Below, piece after piece: positions 7,798 to 16,806 of a DNA stretch of 64,000 nt. Below the pieces are notes generated by a model. The model was not told the DNA's origin. It searched no databases and saw nothing but the letters and a program-made list of their open reading frames with translations. The position numbers and the translations under genes were made by a program. Source of the stretch: CAVYOE01 sp963770155. GTDB lineage: Bacteria > Actinomycetota > Thermoleophilia > Solirubrobacterales > 70-9. Each line of letters starts with the position of its first letter. Positions within the stretch are counted from its first letter, which is position 1. The stretch lies in assembly GCA_963770155.1 (NCBI GenBank), contig CAVYOE010000001.1, positions 434,001-498,000 of the forward strand, written 5' to 3'.

Positions 7798-8553
7798 ATG
7801 TCCGGACATTCGAAATGGTCCTCGATCAAGCACAAGAAGGGCGCCGCTGACGCCAAGCGCGGCAAGCTGTTCACGAAGCTGGCGCGCGCGATCACCGTCG
7901 CTGCGCGCGACGGCGGCGGCGATCCCGAGGGCAACCCGACGCTGGCCGCCGCGGTCCAGAAGGCTCGCGACCACTCGATGCCCAAGGACAACATCCAGCG
8001 GGCGATCGACCGCGGCACGGGCGAGGGATCTGACGCAGCGACGATCGAGACCGTCACCTACGAGGGATACGGACCGGGGGGCGCCGCAATCATGGTCGAG
8101 GCGCTCACCGACAATCGCAACCGGGCCGGCGCCGAGGTGCGGCATGCGTTCGAGAAGCACGGCGGCAGCCTCGGGGAGCCAGGTTCGGTCGCGTACATCT
8201 TCGAGAAGCGGGGTGTCATCCTCCTCGACGGCGACCGCTACGGGGAGGACGATCTGATCGCAGCGATCGACGCCGGCGCCGAAGACGTGAGCGAGGACGG
8301 CAACGTGCTCAAGGTGGTGACGGCCGCCGGCGATTTGGCCGCTGTCCGCGCGGCCCTGGAGGAGTCCGGGGTCGAGGTGACCTCGGCGGAGCTGGCGATG
8401 GAGCCCAAGAACGTGGTCGAGGTCGGCGAGGACCAGGCGCCACGGCTGCTGAAGCTGATGGACGTCCTCGAGGAGCACGACGACGTCGACGCGGTCCACG
8501 CCAACTTCGACGTGCCCGAGGACGTGCTCGAGCGGGCGGCCGCGGGCGTCTAG
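7798..8553 (+). CDS. YebC/PmpR family DNA-binding / translation factor
   Basis: 251 residues starting MSGHSKWSSIKHKKGAADAK, the diagnostic YebC N-terminus, followed by PTLAAAVQKARDHSMPKDNIQRAI, YEGYGPGGAAIMVEALTDN and FEKHGGSLGEPGSVAYIFEKRG; complete and unbroken. YebC proteins were long described as transcriptional regulators, and some are now linked to translation of proline-rich stretches. The position shortly upstream of ruvC is the usual actinobacterial arrangement, although here two secreted-protein genes sit between. TAAAAT lies 8 nt before ATG, so the transcript is probably leaderless. Confidence 0.95.
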   Translation: MSGHSKWSSIKHKKGAADAKRGKLFTKLARAITVAARDGGGDPEGNPTLAAAVQKARDHSMPKDNIQRAIDRGTGEGSDAATIETVTYEGYGPGGAAIMVEALTDNRNRAGAEVRHAFEKHGGSLGEPGSVAYIFEKRGVILLDGDRYGEDDLIAAIDAGAEDVSEDGNVLKVVTAAGDLAAVRAALEESGVEVTSAELAMEPKNVVEVGEDQAPRLLKLMDVLEEHDDVDAVHANFDVPEDVLERAAAGV

Positions 8554-8714
8554 GCGACCCGCCGGAGGGTGTGTGAACGCCGGGTAACGGGGGCGCGACC
8601 CCGGACAGCGCAACTTTCGGGGATTTGATTGGGTTCATACGTTGAATCCGGGGGTATCGGGACGTGCATTGGGCACAGCTTCGACCCCCTGTACCCCCAT
8701 CAGATGGAGGGAAG
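8554..8714 (+). promoter_or_regulatory. Upstream region of the first secreted protein
   Basis: 160 nt between yebC and the secreted protein. It ends with GGAGGGAAG directly before ATG 8715, a clear ribosome site, also found before the paralogue at 9701. TTGATT (about 8626) is a possible promoter element but I see no confident -10 partner. Confidence 0.35.
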
Positions 8715-9524
8715 ATGAAAGTAACGAAGCGAATGTCGGTCGCAGCCGTAATGGCTGTCGTCGCCCTGCTGGGCGCGGCGCTGTTCGGCGGTGCGGCTGA
8801 CGCTGCAAAGAAGAAGGGTGGCGCCAAGGCCAAGACCTTGCGCGGGAAGAGCAAGCCGATTCCCGATTCCACCCAGACCTGCGTTGACAAGGATGCCGAC
8901 GGTTCCGTGGACTGCACCGGTAACGGTCGCGAGGGCACGAACGGGATCCTGTCTTCCCCGATCAAGGTTCCAAAGAGCCTCGACGGGGCCAAGGTCAAGA
9001 AGATCACCGGTCAGGTGAGCATCACTCACCCGAATCCCGCTGATCTCAGCGTGTTCCTGGTTGGTGTCGGCGGCAAGATAGTGACGCCGTATGCCGGCCA
9101 GAACTATGTGCCGGGTGCTGTCCTGGATCCGCATTTCCAGGACGTGCCGAATCTCGGGCCGACTACGTTCGACGATGCCGCCGCTTTGGCCATCGACGAC
9201 AGGAACTCGTGCCCGAACCTGACCACCGAGCCGGGCCCCGGCGCCTGCACCCCGGGTGACACCCGCGGTGACGGTGGCGGCATCGAGGCGTTCTCGCCGT
9301 TCGTGGGCAGCTTCAAGCCCGCTGACGGCACCATGAACTCGCTGGCCAAGAAGCTGAAGGCCGGCCAGCAGTTCTGGCTCCTCGTGTTCGATAACGACCC
9401 GGCGGGCACGTGCTCGCTGCCGGGCTGCACCACCGGCGATCCCGCCGACACCCTGCCGGACGTTCCGGATACGGGCTCGGCGACCTGGTCGCTCAAGATC
9501 ACGCCGAAGGGCGGCAAGAAGTAA
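8715..9524 (+). CDS. Secreted protein with proprotein-convertase P-domain-like segment
   Basis: 269 residues; ATG 8715 is chosen over upstream starts because GGAGGG sits 4-5 nt before it and a signal peptide begins there (MKVTKRMSVAAVMAVVALLGAALFGGAADA, cleavage after ADA). A basic stretch KKKGGAKAK follows. The rest is Gly/Pro/Asp-rich with Cys pairs. The segment VKKITGQVSITHPNPADLSVFLVGVGG resembles the P/Homo B domain of subtilisin-like proteases, a jelly-roll fold, but no protease domain is present. It is a stand-alone exported protein of unknown role, followed by a strong terminator, then by a paralogue with a near-identical signal peptide. Confidence 0.8.
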   Translation: MKVTKRMSVAAVMAVVALLGAALFGGAADAAKKKGGAKAKTLRGKSKPIPDSTQTCVDKDADGSVDCTGNGREGTNGILSSPIKVPKSLDGAKVKKITGQVSITHPNPADLSVFLVGVGGKIVTPYAGQNYVPGAVLDPHFQDVPNLGPTTFDDAAALAIDDRNSCPNLTTEPGPGACTPGDTRGDGGGIEAFSPFVGSFKPADGTMNSLAKKLKAGQQFWLLVFDNDPAGTCSLPGCTTGDPADTLPDVPDTGSATWSLKITPKGGKK

Positions 9525-9552
9525 GTACCGCTCCTTCGAGCGAAGTTCGTTA

Positions 9553-9584
9553 CGAAAAGGGCCGCCTTCGGGCGGCCCTTTTCG
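9553..9584 (+). terminator. Strong intrinsic terminator
   Basis: CGAAAAGGGCCGCC and GGCGGCCCTTTTCG form a perfect 14-bp stem with a TTCG tetraloop, starting 28 nt after the stop of the secreted protein. The A/T ends make it usable in both directions. Confidence 0.9.
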
Positions 9585-9700
9585 TTGCCTGAACCGCCTG
9601 CCTGGGATGACCGACTTCCGCTTCAAACCGGGTGATTCCGGGTACGAGTGCCGCCAGGCGCCACCCGCGACCGGGCGGCGCGGAACCAGAAGGAGGGAAG

Positions 9701-10333
9701 ATGAGGAAAAGCAAGACACTCTCCGTCGGGGCCGTGGTAGCCGCTGTCACGCTGCTCGGTGGAGTGCTCTTCGGTGGAGTCGCGGATGCGAAGAAGAAGC
9801 GAGGTTCTGCGACGGTGACACGCACACTCAACGCGCCGATCCCGAACCGGATCGCAAACGATCCGGGTGTCCCCTGGGGAACCCTGCGGACACAAATCGT
9901 CCTTGGCAAGAAATACAAGGGCCTCACCATCGGTGACATCAATGTCACCCTGCAGACAACCGGGTTCAGCGCCGACGCTGCCGGCGATCTCGTCGCGCGG
10001 CTGACCGCTCCGAACGGGAACACGACCACGCTGTTCAGCGACGGAATGATCGGGATCTCGATCGGGCAGTTGACCCTCGATGACGAGACCCGGATCAGCC
10101 TGTGCAAGGACCCGACTCCGCCTTGCATTGACCCTGACAATGCGCTGTCGGCGCCTTACTTCGGCAAGGCTGCTCCGGACGGATGGCTCGGCCATCTGGA
10201 CGGCGGCCGGATGAACGGGCCCTACACGCTCAGTGTGTTCGACACCGACGCGACACCTCCAGAGGGGACCAGCGTCCTCAATTTCTGGCGGCTGAACGTG
10301 ACCGCGGCGGCGAACACCCGCAAGCAGGTCTGA
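9701..10333 (+). CDS. Secreted protein, paralogue of the preceding gene
   Basis: 210 residues from ATG 9701, with AGGAGGGAAG immediately upstream exactly as in the neighbour. The signal peptide MRKSKTLSVGAVVAAVTLLGGVLFGGVADA parallels the neighbour's in sequence and length, again followed by KKKRG. The mature part shows alternating strands (KGLTIGDINVTLQTTGFSADAAGDLVARLTAPNG, then MNGPYTLSVFDTDAT and LNFWRLNVTA), the pattern of a P-domain-like jelly roll. No catalytic motif is seen. The two genes look like a local duplication that diverged, each with its own terminator. Role unknown; probably cell-surface or extracellular. Confidence 0.8.
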   Translation: MRKSKTLSVGAVVAAVTLLGGVLFGGVADAKKKRGSATVTRTLNAPIPNRIANDPGVPWGTLRTQIVLGKKYKGLTIGDINVTLQTTGFSADAAGDLVARLTAPNGNTTTLFSDGMIGISIGQLTLDDETRISLCKDPTPPCIDPDNALSAPYFGKAAPDGWLGHLDGGRMNGPYTLSVFDTDATPPEGTSVLNFWRLNVTAAANTRKQV

Positions 10334-10352
10334 CCCAGACGGACAAGCACAC

Positions 10353-10381
10353 AGAAGAGGCCGCGCTATGCGGCCTCTTCT
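10353..10381 (+). terminator. Intrinsic terminator
   Basis: AGAAGAGGCCGC and GCGGCCTCTTCT pair perfectly over 12 bp around a 5-nt loop, 20 nt after the second secreted protein, followed by ATTT. It separates that gene from ruvC. Confidence 0.85.
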
Positions 10382-10429
10382 ATTTCCCTGTGAAAGAGGC
10401 ATCCGGCGGGCGAGCCAGAATGGGTAGCG

Positions 10430-10951
10430 GTGATCGTCATCGGGGTTGATCCGGGTGCTGCTAACACTGGCTTTGGTGTCGTGCGCACGATCGGGGACCG
10501 GATGGTGGCGCTGGACGGCGGGGTGATCGAGACCCAGCCGGACCTGCCGCCCGAGGAGCGGCTGGCACGAGTGCACACCTCCCTTGGCGAGCTGATCGAG
10601 TGGCACGAGCCGAAGGCGATGGCGCTCGAAGACCTTTTCTTCGGCCGCAACGTCGGCTCTGCGCTTGCTGTCGGGCAGGCCCGTGGTGCAGCCATGCTCG
10701 CGGCCGCCCAGCATCAGCTGCCGTGCTTCGACTACACCCCGCAGGCCGTGAAGAAGGCGGTCTGCGGTTCCGGCGCCGCGGACAAACGGCAGGTCCAGCA
10801 GATGGTCGCCAACCTGCTCTCGCTGCCGGAGCCGCCGCACTCCGATCACGCCGCCGACGCGCTCGCGATTGCGATCTGCCATGCCGGCACGGCGGGAATG
10901 CGACGTGCTGTCAGCGTCAGTTCGCGTCGCGCCGCCACCGCGGCCGCCTGA
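10430..10951 (+). CDS. ruvC: Crossover junction endodeoxyribonuclease RuvC
   Basis: 173 residues. RuvC dimers cut Holliday junctions symmetrically in homologous recombination together with RuvAB. Asp7 in IGVDPGAANTGFGVV, Glu67 in ALEDLFFGRNVGSALAVGQARG, and the C-terminal HSDHAADALAIAICH acidic pair supply the catalytic carboxylates. GTG 10430 has CAGAAT 8 nt before it, consistent with a leaderless start. First gene of ruvC-ruvA-ruvB. No SOS box is visible just upstream, although ruv genes are often LexA-controlled. Confidence 0.96.
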   Translation: MIVIGVDPGAANTGFGVVRTIGDRMVALDGGVIETQPDLPPEERLARVHTSLGELIEWHEPKAMALEDLFFGRNVGSALAVGQARGAAMLAAAQHQLPCFDYTPQAVKKAVCGSGAADKRQVQQMVANLLSLPEPPHSDHAADALAIAICHAGTAGMRRAVSVSSRRAATAAA

Positions 10952-11018
10952 GCAGTCCCCGGCCGGCCGCGGCCAGCCACAAAAGAGGCATCCGCCGCCG
11001 TGGCGAGAATCAAGCTCC

Positions 11019-11624
11019 ATGATCGCCTCCGTCAGCGGTGAGGTGCTGGTGCGCCGCCCCGATTACGTCGTCGTCGAAGCTGGCGGCGTCGGCTACCGGC
11101 TCGCGGTCTCGGCCGAGACCTTGAGGTCTGTGCCGGCGGTGGGGGAGCGCGCGACCTTGCACTCACACCTCGTTTCGCGCGACGACCAGCTCAGCCTTTA
11201 CGGCTTCGCGTCGGAGGCCGAGCGCGATCTGTTCCTGCAGCTGACCTCGGTCAGCGGTGTCGGCCCGAAGGTCGCCGTCGCGGCCCTGTCGGGCGGGCCG
11301 GTGCGGGAGTTGCTGAGCGCGATCGCTGCAGGCGATGCCAAGCGGTTCCAGGCAGTCCCCGGAATCGGCAAGCGGACAGCGGAGCGGATCATCGTCGAGC
11401 TGCGCGAGAAGATCGCCGGGGAGATCGAAGCCGACGCGGCCGAGACGGCCGGAATCGAAGTCGGCCCGCGGTCGCTGGCGCGTGAGGGCCTGCTCAACCT
11501 CGGCTATGCACCGCAGGAGGCCGAGGCCCTTCTCGATCGCGCCGAGGGCGAGACCCCCGAAGAGCTGATCCAGTCGGCATTGCGCAGCTCGGGCGCCGCG
11601 AGCGGTTCGAAGGAGGCGGCGTGA
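11019..11624 (+). CDS. ruvA: Holliday junction branch migration protein RuvA
   Basis: 201 residues from ATG 11019 (MIASVSGEVLVRRPDYVVVEAGGVGY). RuvA tetramers hold the four-way junction and recruit RuvB. The OB-fold domain is at 1-62, followed by two helix-hairpin-helix motifs (LTSVSGVGPKVAVAAL and VPGIGKRTAERIIVEL) and the C-terminal RuvB-contacting helices (REGLLNLGYAPQEAEALL). Complete; 67 nt after ruvC and 19 nt before ruvB. Confidence 0.96.
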   Translation: MIASVSGEVLVRRPDYVVVEAGGVGYRLAVSAETLRSVPAVGERATLHSHLVSRDDQLSLYGFASEAERDLFLQLTSVSGVGPKVAVAALSGGPVRELLSAIAAGDAKRFQAVPGIGKRTAERIIVELREKIAGEIEADAAETAGIEVGPRSLAREGLLNLGYAPQEAEALLDRAEGETPEELIQSALRSSGAASGSKEAA

Positions 11625-11643
11625 CGGAAGCCGGCAGCGCGAG

Positions 11644-12753
11644 ATGAGCGTCGAGCCGGGCAAGGGGATCAGGACCCCGGGGATCGACGCAGGTGGCCCC
11701 GGAAGCAGAGCTGAGGAGCCGCCGGTTGACGACGGCGAGATCCGGATCCAGGACGCGCGCAGCTCGGCAAGGAACGAGGAGGACTTCGATCGCTCCCTGC
11801 GGCCGCCCCGGCTGGCGGAGTTCGTCAACCAGGCCCAGGTCACCGATCAGCTGGCTGTCTTCATCGAGGCGGCGCGCAAGCGCGGCGAGCCGCTCGACCA
11901 CGTTCTGCTCGCCGGCCCCCCGGGGCTCGGCAAGACCTCGCTCGCGCACATCATTGCGGCCGAGCTCGAGGTCCCGATGGTTCAGACGGCCGGTCCGGCG
12001 CTGGAGCGCAAGGCCGACATCGCCGCCTTCCTGACCTCGCTCGAGCCGGGCACGGTCTTTTTCATCGACGAGATCCACCGGCTGGGGCGGGCGGTGGAGG
12101 AGACCCTCTATCCGGCGATGGAAGATCGCCGCCTGCCGGTCGTGCTCGGCCAGGGGGCGGGCGCCAGAACAGTCACTCTCGATCTCCCGGACTTCACACT
12201 GGTCGGCGCGACGACGCGAACCGGCCTGCTGACGACCCCGCTCCGCGACCGGTTCGGAGTCTGCCACCGCCTCGAGCACTACGCACCGGACGACCTGGCC
12301 CAGATCATCAAGCGCTCGGCCGGGATTCTCGGGATCGAGATCTCTGCTGACGGTTGCGCAGCGATCGCGCAGCGGTCTCGCGGCACCCCGCGAGTGGCGA
12401 ACCGCTTGCTGCGGAGGGTCAGGGACTTCTCCGAGGTCCGCGGTTCCGGCAAGGTCGACTCCAAAGCAGCGGCCGAGGCGCTCGAGATGCTCGAGGTCGA
12501 CGCCGCGGGCCTCGACCGCCACGATCGGCAGCTACTCGACCTGATCGCGACCAAGTTCGCCGGGGGGCCAGTCGGTCTCTCCACCCTCGCGGTCGCCGTC
12601 GGCGAGGAGGCCGACACGGTCGAGGACGTGTTCGAGCCGTACCTCCTCCAGGAAGGACTGATCAAGCGCACCCCCCGCGGGCGCGTCCTCACCGAGCGGG
12701 CCTACGAGCACCTGGGGCTTCCCGTGCCGGAGGGCATGGCGAGCCTGTTCTAG
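11644..12753 (+). CDS. ruvB: Holliday junction branch migration helicase RuvB
   Basis: 369 residues. AAA+ ATPase that pumps DNA through the RuvA-bound junction. Walker A GPPGLGKTS, Walker B FIDEIHRL, sensor 1 GATTRTG and the arginine-finger region LLTTPLRDRFG are present, with a C-terminal winged helix (TVEDVFEPYLLQEGLIKRTPRGR). The N-terminus has about 45 extra residues (to about SARNEEDFDRSLRPPRLAEF) compared with most RuvB proteins; ATG 11644 follows ruvA directly, but a later start is possible. Last gene of the ruv operon. Confidence 0.95.
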   Translation: MSVEPGKGIRTPGIDAGGPGSRAEEPPVDDGEIRIQDARSSARNEEDFDRSLRPPRLAEFVNQAQVTDQLAVFIEAARKRGEPLDHVLLAGPPGLGKTSLAHIIAAELEVPMVQTAGPALERKADIAAFLTSLEPGTVFFIDEIHRLGRAVEETLYPAMEDRRLPVVLGQGAGARTVTLDLPDFTLVGATTRTGLLTTPLRDRFGVCHRLEHYAPDDLAQIIKRSAGILGIEISADGCAAIAQRSRGTPRVANRLLRRVRDFSEVRGSGKVDSKAAAEALEMLEVDAAGLDRHDRQLLDLIATKFAGGPVGLSTLAVAVGEEADTVEDVFEPYLLQEGLIKRTPRGRVLTERAYEHLGLPVPEGMASLF

Positions 12754-12860
12754 GTCGCAGAACCTGCCCGGACGCCAAGTAGATGCCGGAGGCTGCCCCG
12801 CGTCGGGGTGGGGCGCCCCCGGCAACCGGCGTATTCCCCGTTTACATTGCGCCGCAAACC

Positions 12861-12887
12861 GCTTAAGTGAAATCGCCAGGTTTAAGC
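12861..12887. promoter_or_regulatory. Inverted repeat upstream of the PAS/secDF operon
   Basis: GCTTAA and TTAAGC form a perfect 6-bp inverted repeat with 15 nt between, AT-rich in otherwise GC-rich DNA. It lies 20 nt before a TAGCCT hexamer (12907-12912) that is 10 nt from the ATG of the PAS gene. This is the place for a regulator site or an unusual -35 element; the protein that would bind is unknown. Confidence 0.35.
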
Positions 12888-12922
12888 TCTCGGTGAGCGG
12901 GTTGGCTAGCCTTGCACGCGGG

Positions 12923-13408
12923 ATGCCCTACTTCATCTGTCCGAACTGTGGAAACAGGGAACTGAGCGGCGAGCGGACGGCGGGATTCACCGGCCGCCCG
13001 AAAGGCTGCGCCAAGTGTGGCTTCGGTTTCCTGTTCGAGCTGCTCGACGACTACATGCCCGCGCCCGGTGCGGCGTTCTTCACCCTGGACCAGGACGCTC
13101 GGGTCCTCGACCTCGGTAAGGGCGCGTTCGAGCTCACCGGGCTCAAGGACGAGGACGCGATCGGCAGACCCGTCAACGACGTGCTCGGCCTGCAATGGAT
13201 CGATGACGGAGGCGGAGGCAAGACCGCTGACACCGACCGAGACGGCCAGACCGATCCGATCGAGACCTCACTGGAGTGGGGAGTCCGGTCGCTCGGAAAG
13301 CGGGTTTCGGTCAACGCCGAAGGCGACCTCCCGGCTGAGGCAGTCGCCGATGTCTTCCCGGCCTATGACGAGGACGGCGGGCTGCTGCTCGTCCTGACCC
13401 CGGAGTAG
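12923..13408 (+). CDS. Zinc-ribbon PAS domain protein
   Basis: 161 residues from ATG 12923, chosen over GTG 12893 because TAGCCT stands 10 nt upstream and the zinc ribbon starts at once: MPYFICPNCGNREL, then GCAKCGFGFLFELLDDY (CxxC at 6-9, CxxC at about 32-35). A PAS fold follows (PGAAFFTLDQDARVLDLGKGAFELTGLKDEDAIGRPVNDVLGL). No kinase, cyclase or DNA-binding output domain is present, so it may be a partner or sensor subunit. It is 14 nt upstream of secDF and probably co-transcribed. The combination is recognisable, the function is not known. Confidence 0.7.
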   Translation: MPYFICPNCGNRELSGERTAGFTGRPKGCAKCGFGFLFELLDDYMPAPGAAFFTLDQDARVLDLGKGAFELTGLKDEDAIGRPVNDVLGLQWIDDGGGGKTADTDRDGQTDPIETSLEWGVRSLGKRVSVNAEGDLPAEAVADVFPAYDEDGGLLLVLTPE

Positions 13409-13422
13409 GCGGCCCGCACCTG

Positions 13423-16303
13423 ATGGGCAGTCGTCGCCGCAACCTGATCATTCTCGCGCTCGTGGGTGCCCTCCTGGCGGGGTCGCTCGCGGTCATCTTC
13501 AAGAAAGACACGAAGCTCGGCCTCGATCTGCGCGGCGGTACCGAGCTGGTCTACGAGGGTAGGCCGACCCCGCAGAACCCCGAGGTGACACCGGAGGACA
13601 TGGACCGGTCGATCGAGATCATCCGCGATCGCACCGACAGCCTCGGCGTCTCCGAGCCTGAGATCGCGCGAATCGGTGAGACGCAGGTCTCGGTTGGCCT
13701 TCCCGATGTCCAGAACGCCGACCGGGCGATCGAGCAGGTCGGAAACACCGCGCAGCTCTTCTTCTACGACTGGGAACCGAACGTGATCGGCAAGCCCGGG
13801 GAGGAGGACCCGGCCGAGAGCTTCTTCCCGCGGGAGTTCGAGGCGGTCGACCTGGCTTCCAAGCAGAAGCCCGAGTGCTTCGAGGAGCGCTGCACGACGA
13901 CGGGCTCGACCTACTACCTCTTCGACGAGCGCAGCCAGCAGAAGCTGGCCGGTCCCGAGACGGCACAGGAGGATCTCTTCGTCGACCAGCCGAACGAGAC
14001 CAAGCCGCCGGGGAGCATCGTGGTCGCGGTCCCCCAGGGCACACGGGTGATCGAAGGTAACTCGGATTCGATCGAGAACTGCCCGAGCGTCTGGTTGCTG
14101 GTTCGTCATCCACGACCGGCCGGAGCTGGGCGGTACCGACATCACGAATCCCGAGCAGCAGCTCGACCAGACCACCAACCAGCCCAACGTCGTCTTCGAC
14201 TTCACCGGCGAGGGGCGCGACAAGTTCCAGGACGTCACTCGCCGAATTGCGCAGCGAGGCGCCGCTCAGGGGCTCCCGGGAATCCCCGCCGCCGACCAGT
14301 CCGACCATTTCGCCGTTGTCCTGGACGACGAGATCGTCTCGCGCCCGATCATCGACTACCAGGAGAACCCCGATGGAATCGACGGTCGCACCGGGGCGCA
14401 GATCTCCGGCAACTTCGAAATCCAGGAAGCACAGGACCTGGCCGAGTTCCTGAAGATCGGTGCACTCCCGGTCGAGCTCAAGCTGATCAGCCAGTCGACT
14501 GTCTCGGCCACCCTCGGCGAGCAGGCCCTGGAACAGGGGCTGAAGGCGGGAATCGCCGGCCTCATCCTGGTTCTGCTCTTCCTGATCGCGTACTACCGCT
14601 TCCTCGGCTTCGTCGCCGGGCTCGGATTGCTCGTCTACGCCGCGTTCTTCTTCGCCCTGATCAAGCTCATCCCGATCACGATGACCCTGCCGGGGATTGC
14701 GGGTCTCATCCTCACGATCGGAGTAGCCGCCGACTCGAACATCGTCATCTTCGAGCGAATAAAGGAAGAGGTGCGTGCCGGCAAGTCGATGGCGTCGGCG
14801 ATCACGACCGGCTACCGCAAGGGGATCGGAACGATCATCGACGCGAACGTGATCACCCTGATCACGGCGTTCATCCTGTTCGTCCTCGCAACCTCGGGCG
14901 TCAAGGGATTCGCGTTCACGCTGGGCATCGGGACGATCGTCTCCCTGTTCACGGCGGTCGCGTTCACGCAGGCGTTCCTGGGTCTGTTCGGACGCGCCCG
15001 GTTCCTGCGCTCGCCGGCCGTGCTCGGCGCCGGTCCCGATCAGCGGGTCCGGTGGCACTTCGACTTCATCGGCGCCAGCAAGTGGTTCTTCTCGATGTCC
15101 GGCGTCATCCTCGCCGCGGGCGCGATCGGATTCGCCACGCTGCAGCTCAATGCGGGGATCGACTTCGAGTCAGGCACCCGGATCAAGGTGGCCCTGGCGG
15201 AAGACGTCGAGGTGGAGGAGGTGCGCAGCGCCCTCGAGGGGGCAGGGGTGGGAACCGCGGAGATCCAGGAGGTGACCGACGAGGAGTTCGGCGCCAACGC
15301 GTTCCAGATCCAGAGCGACCTCGAACCGGACCAGGTGCCGACTGTGGAGACTGCCCTTGACGACGAGTTCGGGCTCGTGCCGAACGGGTTCGACAGCACC
15401 TCGGTCGGGCCGACCTTCGGCGAGCAGGTGGCGCGCAGCGCCGTCTACGCGCTGATCTTCTCGCTGCTCGTGATCGCGGCCTACGTCGCCTTCAGGTTCG
15501 AGGGCAAGTACGCGGTCCCGGTGTTGATCGCCGTCGCCCACGACATCCTGATCACCGGCGGCGTCTACTCGCTCACCGAGCGGGAGGTGACCAGCGCCAC
15601 GGTGGCGGCGTTCCTGACGATTCTCGGATACTCGCTCTACGACACCGTGATCGTCTTCGACCGAATACGCGAGAACGTGCCGCGCTTGCCGCGCGCGACC
15701 TTCTCCCAGGTCGTCAACCGCTCGATGAGCGAGGTCCTGACCCGGTCGCTGATCACCGGTCTTTCGACCGTCTTCCTGGTCGGCGTCCTGCTGATCTTCG
15801 GCGGCGAGACCCTGAAGGACTTCGCCTTCGCGATGATGGTCGGGATCCTCTCCGGTACCTACTCATCGATCTTCATCGCTTCGCCGGTGCTGACGGCGTG
15901 GAAGGAACGGGAGCCGGCCTACCGGCGCCGTCGCGAGCGGATCGAGGAGCAGATGGGCTACGTGCCTGCCTTCCCCGAGGAGAACGTGATCGCGCGGCTC
16001 GAGGGCGAGGCTGAACCCGAGGCCGAGGCCGACGGCGGACTCGAAGCAGAAGAGCCGCCAACCGACGAAAAGGCGATCGAGCAGGAAGACCTCGAGGAGC
16101 GACCCGACTTCGAAGAGCGGCCGGTGGCGGCCACCAGTGCGCCCGCCGCGGGCGGCGACGGCGCACCGCGCTCCGGCGGCGAGGGGCAAGGGGAGAAACC
16201 CGAGCTGAGCGACGCCAGCGCCGCCGCCCTCGAGCGCATGCGCGAGGAGCGGAGCGGCGGCCGCAAGAGCCGCCGCAAGCGCAAGCACGGGAGGAACCGC
16301 TGA
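13423..16303 (+). CDS. secDF: Protein translocase SecDF fusion, frameshifted
   Basis: Membrane partner of SecYEG that uses the proton gradient to finish protein export. The SecD part starts at ATG 13423 with one membrane helix, then KLGLDLRGGTELVYE (D1 motif). After a frame break near 14097 (CTGGTTGCTGGTTC, one base or a 7-bp near-duplication) come VVFDFTGEGRDKFQDVT, a GALPVELKLIS motif and TMs with GVAADSNIVIFERIKEE (D4/D5). The frame then runs straight into SecF: FDFIGASKWFF, then GIDFESGTRIKVAL, TILGYSLYDTVIVFDRIREN and EVLTRSLITGLSTV. The restored length is about 955 residues with 12 TMs. SecD-SecF fusions are known in several phyla. The C-terminal tail of about 130 residues is acidic, then strongly basic (SRRKRKHGRNR). 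Confidence 0.93.
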
Positions 16304-16469
16304 AAGATGGTCGCCTCATGACCACGCACCCGCGGATGACGCGCGTGGCGCGTCGCATCTCTTCGTCCTCGGGCTCGCCTGTGCCTCCAGCACAGGCTTC
16401 GCCCTGCGTCCTTGATCTGCTCGGCCACGCGCGCCTCCGCGGGCACGCGGCCATGGAGGCAACCATCTG

Positions 16470-16739
16470 ATGGCCGCCCTGGTCTGGTTCACGGTCGGAA
16501 TCGCGATCTGGCACTTCACCGTGTTCATCCCCGACCGCTTCTGGAGCGGCATCGTCGGTGCTTTCCTCGGCGCCATTACTGGCGCGATGGTCTCCGGCGC
16601 GATCGCCCAGCTGGCTACAGGCCAGGGCATCGGGGAGACCGATCTCGCCACCGTTCTCTATGCGGTCCCCGGGGCGATCATCGGGATGGCGATCGTCTAC
16701 GCGATCGGCCTCCGGGAAGAACAGCGCATCGAGGCATAG
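16470..16739 (+). CDS. Small membrane protein, three TM segments
   Basis: 89 residues from ATG 16470: helices around LVWFTVGIAIWHFTVFI, GIVGAFLGAITGAMVSGAIA and VLYAVPGAIIGMAIVYAIGL. The Gly-rich helix pattern resembles GlsB/YeaQ/transglycosylase-associated small membrane proteins, but the match is only general. It lies 166 nt after secDF and 67 nt before recJ. No ribosome site is obvious (CAACCATCTG precedes the ATG). Role unknown. Confidence 0.65.
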   Translation: MAALVWFTVGIAIWHFTVFIPDRFWSGIVGAFLGAITGAMVSGAIAQLATGQGIGETDLATVLYAVPGAIIGMAIVYAIGLREEQRIEA

Positions 16740-16806
16740 CGGGTCCGGGCGGGCCGGCCCCGTCGAGCAGAGCGGTTTCGTCCGGGGCCGAACCTAGCCT
16801 GGCGGG

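Noticed and set aside
10390..10430. SOS box upstream of ruvC
   Set aside because: No CGAAC-N4-GTTCG is present between the terminator and the ruvC start.
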